Origin: Euonymus europaeus
Taxonomy: Eukaryota > Streptophyta > Magnoliopsida > Celastrales > Celastraceae
DNA: 64,000 nt
Direction: 5' to 3'
Assembly: GCA_963580455.1 (NCBI GenBank)
Contig: OY756958.1
Coordinates: forward strand, 2,306,501-2,370,500
Shown piece after piece: positions 30,186 through 41,519 of this stretch (the first letter of the stretch is position 1; every line of letters begins with the position of its first letter). Below the pieces are notes generated by a model. The model had not been told where the DNA came from. It made no database searches and was given only the letters and a program-made list of their open reading frames with translations. A program made the position numbers and the translations under genes.

Positions 30186-31160
30186 GGCAGCGCACCTGTC
30201 TTCTTCTTCATCCAGTGACAGCGGCACATGTTCTGTAGTTTCTCCACCTGTGTTATCTTGTACTATTACATTTGATGTAAAATTTACCCCCAGGCAAAAG
30301 AGATTCAAATCAAATAAGTAGGTTGTAAATATTCTTATATGATTTCATTTTCACTATGCCAGTCATACCGTGGCAGCGGTGCTTGGACCTTGCCACAAAC
30401 TGAAGCAATGGAAAGCCCGACTCTGTCAATGGGCTAATGTTGCAATCTAAATCTGGGGTTGCTTAGACAATGGTGGTGAGGTTTTGGTCTGTTATTCGTG
30501 ATATAGTTATCAAATGTACTATTTGATGGAATCTGATGTTTTGTTCCCAAGTTATGGGTTTATGACCTTGGATGTTCAAGGACTGAAAAATTGTCAAATG
30601 CACGTGTGCAGATGATTTTTCTTGAGATTCTTTGCCTCCTTTCTTGGTTTCTATATAGTTCGTCTCTACTGTAACTCTGATTCAAGGTTGTTAATTTGAT
30701 GATATAAACTATATTCTCATTATTGGAACTTCCATTGTGATGAATCAAGCTCAACTTCGGAAGACTACAAATGAAAACAAGAGCCAAGCTTGGTACCTAT
30801 GTTCACTCAACTTAATGAATAACAATGCTATATGAAGGGATCTGTACTAAACCTGTAAACTTTTAAAAAGTAGGTTAAAAAATAGTGCAATAATTCCCAC
30901 TCCTAGTAAAACAATACGCCTCCATAACAAACCCACAGTATCGACCATATGCCTTGTACGCTGCTAAATTCAGGGCTCGAGCCAAGAACACCAAAAGCTA
31001 ACAAATTAACAAACGCAACCGATTGCGACTGACCAAAATTTATCAGCTAAGACAAAAAGCACCCCTCATCAACAAGGTGCACAGTGCTCTTGCCAAAGCT
31101 TGGTGTAAATGGATGCTACAGCTTATCATTGGAAGCAGCAGCATCACATCGCATCTTCAA
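30186..31160. other. Convergent 3' ends of KIN13A and ESD4
   Basis: The spacer holds the two 3'UTRs facing each other. No further gene or repeat is recognised. Confidence 0.5.
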
Positions 31161-34100
31161 CTAGTCAGCTCTCAAATTCAGAATCTCCTTGGCTGTTCTC
31201 CTACGAAAATATGGCATGTGTTCCTACAAGGGAAAGGGTTCACAGGTTCCATTTGAGAAAAAATAACCAGTAGTCAAGTCCAATGGCGTAATTCTATTCC
31301 TAAAAAAAATCCATAAATGAATTCAACATATTTCTATCGAGCTAAATCTGATTCAGGTCAAAGCTGCAAAATTACAGCATAAAATGAGCACTAAAGAGTA
31401 AAGACATCTGTATAAACAAATACTTGCAGTGTACGGAAACGATATTACCTGGTTAAAACAAAGCTCAAGACCTCTGCTATAAAAGTCGGCATATTTTATC
31501 ATAAACACACCACAGTCAAACCTGCCAACATCCGTAGGTTATATAATACATATGACAAATATGACTGACATAATAGATACCCAGAGGAGAGAGGGGCGGG
31601 AACCAAAACGGAACATGAAAAAACAAAAATCATAGCCATTAGGAAATGTTTCAAGAACATGAGTGAAGGAAGTAAAAGTTCATCTTGCATTATTGGTGGT
31701 TTTAGATGCATCAAGAAAGAGAAAAACTACACGGCGTTCCTTGGAAAAAATCCTTCTTAAAGAGCATGTGCATATAATATTAATTGTTTAATGGAAAATT
31801 TTCTAAATATAGTGGCTTGCAAAAGATCAAAAGGACAAAATAACACACCCATTTTCTTGCTCTGGAAGATCTTCAACGAATTGAAGTTCCCAAGAACTCA
31901 CATCAACATCTTGACCACTCTTGTCCTTTACTTCTTCCACAAAATATTTCGCCTGAGAGTGGCTGAGACACATCAATAATCAACATGGTAGCCCAACAAT
32001 ATTTTAATGCAATTATGACAAATATTATCATCCCAACATGGCGGCCCAGTAGAAAAGGGAATGGAACAACCGGACCAGTTGTAATTTGTAAACCCTGATG
32101 TCACCTGGTGCATTTTGGATTTACAATGATACTAGTGATTTACAGGTGACTGACTGACTGTCCAATCTGGAACTCTCTTGGAGAAGTTCCAGTCTAAAAA
32201 AACAAATAGCATTAAATCCAGAAGGAATGATTAGATTAAGGCCAAAGTCCAAAATAAACCAGGTGAGAAGTGCATCCCTGATGGTGAATATATATTGCAA
32301 ATCCCGGAAGTCTCAGTAGTCAATTATGGGAACAAGAAGCTTGCAATATTCAACTTTAAGTCACTCCATCTCTAATAGACTTCTGTAGTCATTCTCATGG
32401 TAACCCTAACTTTACAAGATTGTTCCCCACAAATTTATGAAAAAAGTTTCTTGCCAGGCCAGAAGAACTGCATGAATCAGTTTTCTGCAAGCCAATTTGA
32501 CAGAAGTATTGCAATCAATAAAAAACTTCAAAATTCAAATGCGTCAAAAAAGAAAATCCAAATCATGCCCATACATAATGTTCAAGACTTCAAGGTAAAA
32601 TAACTGAGGAAAACAATTGCCTAGAATATATGGTTCCAAGATAATCCAGCTACTGAGAGGTATACCCATTGAGGCAATATAAGTTCATAACTTTAAGGTC
32701 CTCATAAATCTCAGGAGGACTGAACTCCATAATTTCGTGAAGTTTCCTTGTGAAGCCACAGCATCTCAACAAATATGCAAATAGATACATTTATGTTCTT
32801 CAGCTTCTAATATAAAACAGGACAGTTCAGAAATCAAGTACAAAACAAGGATGAGTGCATGGAGCAGCATTCAATGGATGACATGATCCTATGAAGTACG
32901 AATTATTAAAGCCAAACAGTAACAGTATACATTGACAGTGAAACAATACACACATAGAATCACACACATCTATAGAATGAAATTAGAAGTCAAAATATAA
33001 TATACAAAACATACGAGTACTCTAAGCACGTTTCGATCCTTCCCTCCAAGTGAATCAAGATACTGAAACTTCTTGTCTTTCTTATTAATAATTGCCAAAC
33101 ACCAGTGTATTTCTTTGTGGATGGGGACAAATACCTGAGCATAGTAGCAAATTAGCTTCATGATAGTGACATGTTCGATTGAGCCAATCACATTACTATA
33201 CCAAAACAAGGAATGTACAAAATTACTTTGTCACATTCAATGAGACCATATCCCAGCTTCTTTGCAGTAGTCCATCTTTTGACAGCTCTATATTCATAGC
33301 CAGATCCCCCACTAATTAACTGGATGTTAACGCCAAGATGAAAAAAAACACTCAGTAATACAACCAAAGAACTCAAATAATGGCAATGAGGGTGAGAGAG
33401 ACTAATTAGATTTGAGATAAGAAATTAATATAACGTGGAGCCATAAACAAACTGACATAATACGATTCTCTACAAACTTTGTGTAAAATAAAATGGAATT
33501 TTAAACCGATTACTAGTATCCTTAAACAATAAACCATCAGGAAATCTAGAACAATATACTATTAATAAATTATTTTTGATCAGAGGTTTACAGAACCTGC
33601 ACAGCAGGATTAACCATCATCAAATAATATTAAAAAAACCTTTAGAAAAGTGAACAGCCATCGAAACTAACGTTTTAAAACTCTTCAATTAAAATGTACA
33701 GCAACACATGAAAGAATGTGCTGCAAAAAGAGAGCATTGTTTGGATATAAGAGGATGACATGATTTTTTTTTTTTTTTGGAATGGAATGTTTATTGGAAG
33801 ACAACAACAAAAACAAAATTAAAAAAAAGAAAGTAGTAACTTATAAAGCAGTTAGATTAGTACATGGGAGAATGACTAGCTAAACAACAACTCGCGCATA
33901 CAAGGCTACTGCAATGGAATCAAGGTCGGGGAAAGACAAGATGTATGCAGTGTAACCAGTGTTATCCAAGCAAAGGACACAGAGATGGTGTTTCCGGGAT
34001 TTGAATCTATGACTTCTAGATTGCAATGAAACAACCTTGTGTGTGTGTGTGAGAGAGAGAGCGAGAGAGAGAGAGAGAGAGAGAGAATGCATTGCCAATC

Positions 34101-36187
34101 TTGCATGAATGTGCTGTCAACGACTCTCAGGGTCACTTCAATACCAGAAGATGACAATAGAATTAAGAACAGATGTTGTAAAGAAGCTATGATAGAATGA
34201 ATGTGTCACCAAATCAAGTATAAATGCACCCAAAATGGAAAAATGTTCGAACCTCATAAAATAAGTAGAATATTTGAAACAAACTATTCCGTATCATAGG
34301 AGAGTATCACCTAAGTCACAAAGCACAATACTTAGATATCTAGAAGGAACTTGTTTGCAAGAAGAGAGGGCCACTTGAGAAATTAACCAGATTACAAGGA
34401 AATTAAGAATAGCAAGTTAAAAAGTTGTTCAACTAGTACATCGGAGAATGAATGTGTGGCCAAAAGAGAGAACTATTTGAATCTTACAAGCCAGCCAGAG
34501 AAATTATTAGAAAAGGTAAACATTATTGGTCAAACAGTTACCGCGGTACCACCACCCCTGCGAGTTCTGGGGTGTGTAAATGTATGCAGCCTGTGCATTG
34601 CGGATAAGCTATTTCCATAGTTTGAACTCATGACACCTATTTTCCACAGAAAAGAAACTTCACCGCTGCACCTCGACTATTCTCAAGGTTCAACAACGTA
34701 GGAATTTTTTTTTATAAAAAAAACAGAGATAAAGCATGTTACTGACCTTTTTGTAAAAGAAAGTATTGAAAAAATGACATCTCAAAAACTTCTCTGGCTC
34801 TCTCATTTCCCTTTCTTTCAGCAACTCAAGGTAGAGATTTATGACCTGCATAAGAAAATGATTTATTGGCATATTGCAAGCTCAATAAACTCCGGCGAGT
34901 ACCTATGACTCGTCAAAATGTCAATAAAGCAACAAAATCAGCCAAGCAATCCTAATTACACAAACTATACAACTTGAACGACAATATGTCACCTCATCAT
35001 TCAACCAGGCGCCTGGTCTAAGGCACTGTAAAATTTGCCCTGTAATCTCAATACCTGCCTTCTCATGAGTCACCAAGACCCTCCTCCTGCAGGAGTTAAC
35101 CACATTTAAATTACATGAAGCTATGGTCAACAAGATCAACTGAGATAGCCCCTTACATGTTCATCACAACATACCTATTGGCTAAGAACGCATGTTTAAC
35201 CTGCTCCTCTTCCTCCTCTCTCAAAGGGATAAAAGGATGGCGAGGAACCTCCTGGACATCAAGTAACACACTTTTAACAAAAATACCAAAGGAGACAAAA
35301 AAAAATCCCCGCAGTATCAATTTTTTTCCTACCACACCATGTAATTACAAAAAAGGAGATTCAAGAAATAGAACATTCACCTCAATTGCCTTCTTCTCTG
35401 GTTTCTTCACAGGGCGCAATGCTTGATGAGAACTCCGTTTCTTTTCATTATACTCAATCTCGAATTCCAACGCACTTAGCTTGGAGGTCCTTCTCTCTGC
35501 ACTCTTCAACAACTTCTTGTATACTTCGACACTGGAGACATCCACAATCTCTCTATCCAGAGACAAAGAATCCAACATCTTCCCCGGATTCTTCACTCTT
35601 GCATGCCCATTGCTCAAATCCGTCACCACCGAGGGCTCCTCCACAATCTTCCCCTTCCCAGTGCTTCCAACCCCAACAGCCACCTCTGCAGTCTTTTGGC
35701 CTGATACCACTGAACGCCATTCTCGACCTTCTTCTTTCATAACCTCAATTTCTTCTACACTGGAATCCCCCATGATCAATTCCTTTCCAGGCTCATTATC
35801 CACATCAATCACTTCTTTTTCCTTTGTAAAATACCCTAAAACATCAAAAGCCCCATCCTTTGCATTACTATAATCCTCGCTCAAAAAGCCCCCCATGGCA
35901 TCTTTTGCATCAACAGAATTGCTATTTCTAGTGGTTTTCGGTCTCGAATTCAGGCTCAAACGCTTTGACAATCTTAACTTGAGTACTCTACAAGGGGCAT
36001 GAATTTCTCTGCGGATTTTAGTTATGAAGTCCGGATACCGTGAGAGCCTCGACATCGTTCTATTAGACGAAAGAACAGGTTGTTCTGGAATTTGTAGCTC
36101 AGAAGAAAATCTAGGCTTCTTTAGAGCCGGCTGATTCACCGTGAATAGCGCGTCACCACGCTTGCGCTTACTGGTTAAGGCTCCCAT
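31161..36187 (-). CDS. ESD4: ESD4/ULP1-type SUMO protease (C48 peptidase)
   Basis: Nine exons on the minus strand give 1,530 nt and 509 residues: 35381-36187, 35175-35251, 34993-35086, 34747-34845, 33227-33319, 33015-33134, 31849-31952, 31449-31521 and 31161-31223. The start MGALTSKRKRGD and the basic, Ser-rich N-terminal half match Arabidopsis ESD4 and its paralogue ULP1a. The C-terminal peptidase has PGAWLNDEV (substrate groove), His400 in EIHWCLAI, Asp417 in YLDSLGG, Gln462 in PEQEN and the nucleophile Cys468 in FDCGVF, all intact. It matures SUMO precursors and strips SUMO from targets, at the nuclear envelope in Arabidopsis. I chose the ATG at 36187; an in-frame ATG 38 codons upstream gives a hydrophobic extension not known in the family. 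Only about 250 bp of native upstream DNA remains before a MULE. ESD4 and ULP1a are hard to separate by eye. Confidence 0.93.
33888..34035 (-). mobile_element. tRNA-derived SINE in ESD4 intron 4
   Basis: Read on the minus strand, GGTTGTTTCATTGCAATCTA and GTCATAGATTCAAATCCCGG give a B-box-like promoter (GATTCAAATCC). Then follow TGCATACATCTTG, CCCCGACCTTG and the tail AGTAGCCTTGTATGCGCG. This is the arrangement of the widespread plant Au-like SINE family. It lies in the sense direction of ESD4. Its head abuts the GT/GA microsatellite. Confidence 0.6.
34036..34086 (+). repeat. GT/GA dinucleotide microsatellite
   Basis: A short (GT)n run passes directly into (GA)n with one interrupting GC. Confidence 0.9.
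34540..34690 (-). mobile_element. tRNA-derived SINE in ESD4 intron 4
   Basis: On the minus strand an A-box-like GTGCAGCGGTGAAG is followed by a B-box-like GAGTTCAAACT, then GGCTGCATACATTTACACAC and CCCAGAACTCGCAGGGGTGG. These are landmarks of Au-like SINEs. It is 0.5 kb from another copy, in the same intron and orientation. Confidence 0.65.
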
Positions 36188-36427
36188 TGGTAGAATCTGC
36201 TTCTGACCTCTAGAAACACGAAACCATCTAAGGAAACACATACCTAACATCAAACATATCACGAATTTCGGAAATTGGGCCTCTGGAACGTATGAAAACA
36301 AGAGAATATACAGAAATTTATCTGCTTAACCTTAAATATGAATAATATCCGGGACATCAATTAGGGTTTTCGTGCTGAATCGAAACTAGGAAGTATGAAG
36401 AAGTGAAAATCCTAAAAAATGTGTTTG

Positions 36428-36556
36428 AAACTTGGAGGGAATTTTGTTAAAATGACCCAAAATGTAAACTTTTTTTGCAAATTAACCCCTTTTTGAAAAA
36501 AATTAACTTGTAACCCTTTTAACCAAGGAAATGTCTAACATACCCTCATTTCAATA
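36428..36556 (+). repeat. MULE left target duplication and terminal inverted repeat
   Basis: The 9 bp AAACTTGGA is followed by a TIR starting GGGAATTTTG and running through GACCCAAAATGTAAA and CCAAGGAAATGTCTAACATA to about 36556. It matches the reverse complement of 46562-46682 with scattered mismatches. Confidence 0.93.
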
Positions 36557-37246
36557 TTTATTAATTTCTAATAAAAGATACTTTCCCTTCCCAATATTGT
36601 CAAAATCGAAGCTCTCTTTCGTTCAGCTCCTCCGTTCTTCCTCCTTCCCGATGCGGACGGACAGCATGCTGTCCGGGTTTCGATTTCCGACCATAAAACA
36701 TATGCTCGAGCTGTGATTTAAGATTGTTTCTCCCTCTGGTGCTGCGACATTCGTTCGACTTGAAGCTCGAAAAGAGGTTGGAAGCTCCAGCTTTGTTTTT
36801 GAAGTTCAGCTTGATTTTCGGATCTGAAGCTCGGATTTGAAGCTCGAGACTCGGTTTTAGTACAGGTCAGATATTGAACCCTAATTTATGTAATGCATTA
36901 TGAGTGTAAGTTGGTATGTATAGTGTGGATGTCTTCATTATATTGGGTTCATGAAAACCGCGTAGTTGTGTGCTGCATATAAGGAAAATTGTGAAGCAAT
37001 GCACGATAATTTTGTAGGTGATGACTGACTGTGAGTTCTAGGCAACGGGTTAAAAAAGCAGTTGTTGTTATTTGCTGCTTAGGATATGAGCATTCTGTGA
37101 AGTTTTGGTTTAGAACAGAGTAAACTTATGTTTAGAAAAGTATATGTTATATTTAGCATAGTGTAATTATGTTTAGAATAATGTTTTTATTTTGTTTCCT
37201 TCTGCAAAATGATCCATTGAGAATATATTGTTAATTTTTTGAAGGA

Positions 37247-40200
37247 ATGAAAGAGGTGAGCATTTTGATTCAGTATTTTGGAAAGTGGGAAAAAAATGAC
37301 TTGAACTACACATATAAATGTGGGAAAAGCAAGGCTATCATAGTCTCAGAGTTTATTTCTTACGCTGAATTAGTCGATAAAGTTTGTGATATTACAAAGC
37401 TGCAGCATCATGAAATTCAAATGAAGTACATTTTCAATGTGCGTTCTCCTACCGAACCGGTTGAGATTGAAGGAGATGATGATGTTCGTTGTTTCACTTG
37501 GTGTAATATGGACAGAAGTATTCCAGCTACATCTTTGTGCATATCTTCTAAAATCAGAGGCAGAAATGATGATTTTGGGGATAATTTAGCAAATATACAA
37601 CATAGGGATGACATGCTTCATTATGTAGAAGGAACAGAGGAATTTCCTGGTCTTGGATTCAGTAGAAACAACGAGAAAATGCTGGACATTGATGGAATTG
37701 AACCACATAACAATGAACATACTGTTAATCTGGATGATGATGATTTTGATGATCCAACTCATGAGGCAGCCTATGATACATGTGATGACGTAGTCGATGA
37801 TGTATTCCTTGAGGCAGTTGATTATGCAGTTGAAGATCATAATAATGGTCGGAATAATCAGTCAACAAATACATCCCACTCTTGCCCTAGCAATCCTTCG
37901 GTGAATTGTGCAGTGGAGTCCAATGTTCAGTCTGATGGAAGTGCCGAGGTTATGAGAGTTGGTGAAATTTTTACGGAGAAGAATATGTTGCATAAGAGGC
38001 TTTGCAAGTATGCAGTGAATAAACACTTTCAATTCAAAGTTGTGAAGTCTACCAAAACACTATTTGTGGCTCGGTGCTGTGTTGATGGATGCAATTGGCG
38101 GATGCGAGCCACTGCAATGAAAGATGTTTCTTTATTTCAGATTAAGAAGTTTTGTGATGTTCATGCCTCGTCTAATTGTCTCACTTTCACTGAGAATCGG
38201 CAAGCAACAAACTCACTGATTGGTGACTGCATTAAGTCTAAATACGAGAAAGTTGGTCGAATTTATAGGCCCCCCAATGACGTGATTCAAGATTTTCAAA
38301 AGGAAAATGGTGTCAAGTGTAGCTACTGGAAGGGTTGGAAGGCTAGGGAATGTGCTCTTAATTCTATATATGGTACTGCAGAAGAAGGATATGCTCAGCT
38401 GCCACAGTTTTGTAAGATAATCGAGTCAAAAAATCCTGGTACGAAAAACACTTCTCCAATTTCAAATTACGCTTACAATAATTGTCAATTCTGATTATAA
38501 TAGTATCCATTTTGTTTAGAACTGTGTAGTTTTGTTTGTACTACTATGAAAACTGTTTTGAATAAAGTAACTTTTGTTTATAATGGTTATTATTCTGCTA
38601 CAAACCGATGTTATGTTCTTTTGTGATACCAGGTACGATAACTCACATTGAATATGACTCCCATAATCGATTTAAATATTTCTTTTTGGCACTCGGTCCT
38701 TGTATTAGAGGGTTTATTACGTGCATGCGGCCTGTACTATGTGTTGATGAAACTCATCTGAAGAGCAAATTTAAGGGGGTACTTTTACTTGCGAATGCGC
38801 TTGATGGCAATAATCAGATTTACCCATTGGCCTTCGGTATTGGGATTCTGAAAACGATGCCTCATGGGGGTGGTTCTTAGAGAAATTACGGATTGCAATC
38901 GGTACTATACCTAATCTGGCGATTATATCTGACCGGAATAAAAGCAAAGAGAATGGCATAAAGCGTGTTTTCCCCGAAGCATTCCATGGGGCTTGTATCT
39001 TTCACATTGGACAAAATATGAAAGCCAAAAAGTATCCAGAATATGATGTTAATATTTTCTATAAAGCTGCCAAGTGTTATCTTGTGTCAGACTTCGAACA
39101 TGTAATGCGCCAGCTGAGGCTATTTGAAGACGGGAAGGTCTATAAGTATTTGCAAGATGCAGGCTTTGAAAGATGGGCTAGGGCATATTGCCCTGTGGAT
39201 CGTTATACCATTATGACGACTAACATTGCGGAGAGTGTGAATGGGGTTCTCAAAGAGGCTCGTTTCCTACCTATAACGAAGCTGATGAAGTATCTAGTTG
39301 AAATGCTACAAAGATGGTTTCACGAGCGTCGAGATAAAGCACTTGCCATGAAAAATGATCTCACAGACTTCCATGAAAACATCTTGAAAGCTCGGCGAGT
39401 GAAAGCTAGTCGAATGACAGTTGAACCCATCAGTGTCCACGAATACCATGTACGGGATGATGATGTTGGGGGTCAAGTGGATTTACAACGTAGAAGTTGC
39501 TCATGTAGGGTATTTGACATTGATCATCTTCCTTGCACCCATGCTTGTGCTGCAATTTCAACAAGGAATTTGTCAACACCGCCTTTGTGCTCAAAATACT
39601 ATACGACAGATATGCTTGTACTGGCCTATGCAGAGCCCATCTATCTTGTAGTCAGCACTGATGAGACTGTGATTGTGGAGGATATTGTTTGCCCCTTACC
39701 TCCACAACGCGTCGTTCGAGTTGGAAGACGCAAAACTAGCAGAATACCATCAAGAGGTTAGTGCATGTCTTTTCATAATAGATTTCATTATGTGTGAAAC
39801 TGTTTCCATTGTAGTTGGACTTGAGAGTCATTGGATTTGCTTGTGTTTTCATTCCGTTTAGAGTAGTTTTCATTCGGTTTTGAACAGTTTTCATTCTGAT
39901 TGAATACTGATTCCATTATAATTGGACGTAAAAGAGATTGGGTTTGCTTGTTTTTTATTACGTGTAGAGTATATTTCATATGGTTTTCCACATTATTCAT
40001 AGTGTTTGAAACTATTTCCATTGCAGTTGGACGTGGAATGCATTGAATTTGGTTTTGTTATATTTCCATTTAGAGGAGAGTTCATTTGGTTTTGAATAGT
40101 ATTCATAGTTATTTCCATTGCAGTCGGACTTGGAAGGCATTGAATTTGCTTTTCTTATATTTCCGTTTAGAGGAGAGTTCATTTGGTTTTGAATAGTATT

Positions 40201-40460
40201 CATTGTGTTTGAAACTATTTCCATTGCAGTTGGACTTGGAAGGCATTGAATTTCCTTTTCTTATATTTCCGTTTGGAGGAGAGTTCATTTGGTTTTGAAT
40301 AGTATTCATTGTGTTTGAAACTATATTCATTTAAGTTCCGATTGTTGCCCAATGCACAGGAGAGACACCAACGTCGAGACGTTGCAGCAGGTGCAAGCAA
40401 AATGGTCACAACCGGCAGACATGTAAAGAGGCCACGCCATTGCATCCAACCAATAAGTAA
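37247..40460 (+). pseudogene. MURA-type MULE transposase, one frameshift
   Basis: Three exons: 37247-38438, 38633-39756 and 40360-40460 (intron junctions CCTG/GTACG...ACCAG/GTACG and AGAG/GTTAG...CACAG/GAG). Restoring one missing base gives about 805 residues. In order: an N-terminal PB1-like region (about 1-95), an acidic linker, a MuDR DNA-binding domain (about 235-300, VDGCNWRMRA) and the MULE transposase domain. That domain has Asp in PVLCVDETHL, Asp in IISDRN and Glu in NIAESVNG. A SWIM zinc finger (CSCRVFDIDHLPCTHAC) follows, and the last exon gives a zinc knuckle (CSRCKQNGHNRQTCKE). The only lesion I find is a 1-base deletion near 38842 (GGTATTGGGATTCTG, where the family needs GIGDSEND). 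Intron 2 carries five copies of a 106 bp repeat. Without the frameshift the protein would look functional. Confidence 0.9.
39795..40325 (+). repeat. Five-copy 106 bp satellite in transposase intron 2
   Basis: Degenerate units start near 39797, 39905, 40009, 40109 and 40211. Each contains GAAACTATTTCCATTGCAG, GGCATTGAATTTGC, CCGTTTAGAGGAGAG and TTTGAATAGTATTCA. The last three copies are the most alike. Each unit carries a T-rich tract plus CAG that resembles a splice acceptor, and most carry a GTTTAGAG-like core. Confidence 0.85.
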
Positions 40461-40689
40461 TGAAGGAATAAAAATAAGGATGAAGCAAGGTGTCATGATA
40501 GTAGAACTTCGTCACAATTATTTTAATTTATTTAGTTAGACATCAATTTTTTCGTACCGAACTACTGTTGTGTGTTATTGGGAATCAAATTTTATGCATA
40601 TGTCAGACTACGGCATGAGTTGGATAAGGCAATCCAATGAATGGATGTGAACAGACGGTTGGATATCATATGGATAAGGTATGACCCAC

Positions 40690-40697
40690 TATAAATA
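40690..40697 (+). promoter_or_regulatory. TATA box of the MULE's small gene
   Basis: TATAAATA lies 60 bp upstream of the ATG at 40757, followed by a pyrimidine-rich leader (CCTCTTCTCTCCTC). This suggests independent transcription from inside the MULE. Confidence 0.55.
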
Positions 40698-40756
40698 CCC
40701 AACACCTAGCCCTCTTCTCTCCTCAACTTCAATTCCCTTATTTTCTAATCTACAGT

Positions 40757-41197
40757 ATGAGCTCCACATTTTCAGTTGTAGTTCACTACTCGGGCTACTT
40801 GAGAAACAATAGCTGGCATTTTTATGGCACAGGTGAGGGTGAGACTAACTTTCATGGTGTGCGAGTAGAGTGCTGGGATAGAACCTCTGTTCTCTATCTT
40901 CTCAATTCGTGTTTTAATCTTTTTGTGGTGCGAGATGATTGTTCATTGTTCTACCAGCGGCACGGATGGCCATTGTGTTGCGGTCTTGTGGAGCTTAAGG
41001 AGGAGGTCGACTTCTATGACATGGCGATACATGGGGCAGCACATGGAGTAGTTCATATGTACGTCATCGAAAGTACGACATCTCTAAGCGATGATGATGA
41101 TGGTGGTGGTCAAAAACCACGTACTGTGAAATCACATTGCCAGGGGTGTCCTCATGCTCAATGTTGCTCTAATAGCCGTCCATATGCTATAACATGA
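40757..41197 (+). CDS. Small MULE-encoded protein of unknown function (146 aa)
   Basis: The intact 146-codon frame starts MSSTFSVVVHYSGYLRN and ends in TGA between the transposase and the convergent Ulp1-like gene. I do not recognise a family. The N-terminal pattern (VVVHYSGYLRNNSWHFYG, then a loop and helices) resembles the PB1-like N terminus of the transposase next door (ILIQYFGKWEKNDLNYTY), so it may be a free-standing relative of that domain. Residues 110-140 contain an acidic run (SDDDDGGG) and a Cys/His cluster (HCQGCPHAQCC). A TATA box and CT-rich leader precede it. The other two MULE genes carry frameshifts but this one does not. It could be a DNA-binding or assembly partner of the transposase; that is conjecture. 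Confidence 0.6.
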   Translation: MSSTFSVVVHYSGYLRNNSWHFYGTGEGETNFHGVRVECWDRTSVLYLLNSCFNLFVVRDDCSLFYQRHGWPLCCGLVELKEEVDFYDMAIHGAAHGVVHMYVIESTTSLSDDDDGGGQKPRTVKSHCQGCPHAQCCSNSRPYAIT

Positions 41198-41519
41198 GTG
41201 TACTACATGTCATCTTTCATATCTGCTTGCTATATGTAGTTTTTAGAATTACAAGCATCCTCTAATCATCAATGATCTAATTCGGACAAAATAATCATTA
41301 TTCTAAACGAACCAGTTAAATATTCTAAACGAAACAATAGTTGAGCTAAACCGAGTAAAAAATTAGTCAAATCATATGTATCCTAAACTAGATAATATAT
41401 GTTCTAGACCAAAAGATAGTTGTTCTAAACTAACTTTCTTTAATAAATCTAAACGAAATAAACGAAATAATAATTCCTCTAAAGCGAATCACATTTACAA
41501 TCATACTGATCCATCTAGT

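Noticed and set aside
39795..40325. CRISPR-like array
   Set aside because: Units are contiguous tandem repeats without unique spacers, inside a plant intron.
39788..40330. A minus-strand protein with repeated MEIVSNTMN phrases
   Set aside because: It is the reverse reading of the 106 bp intronic satellite.
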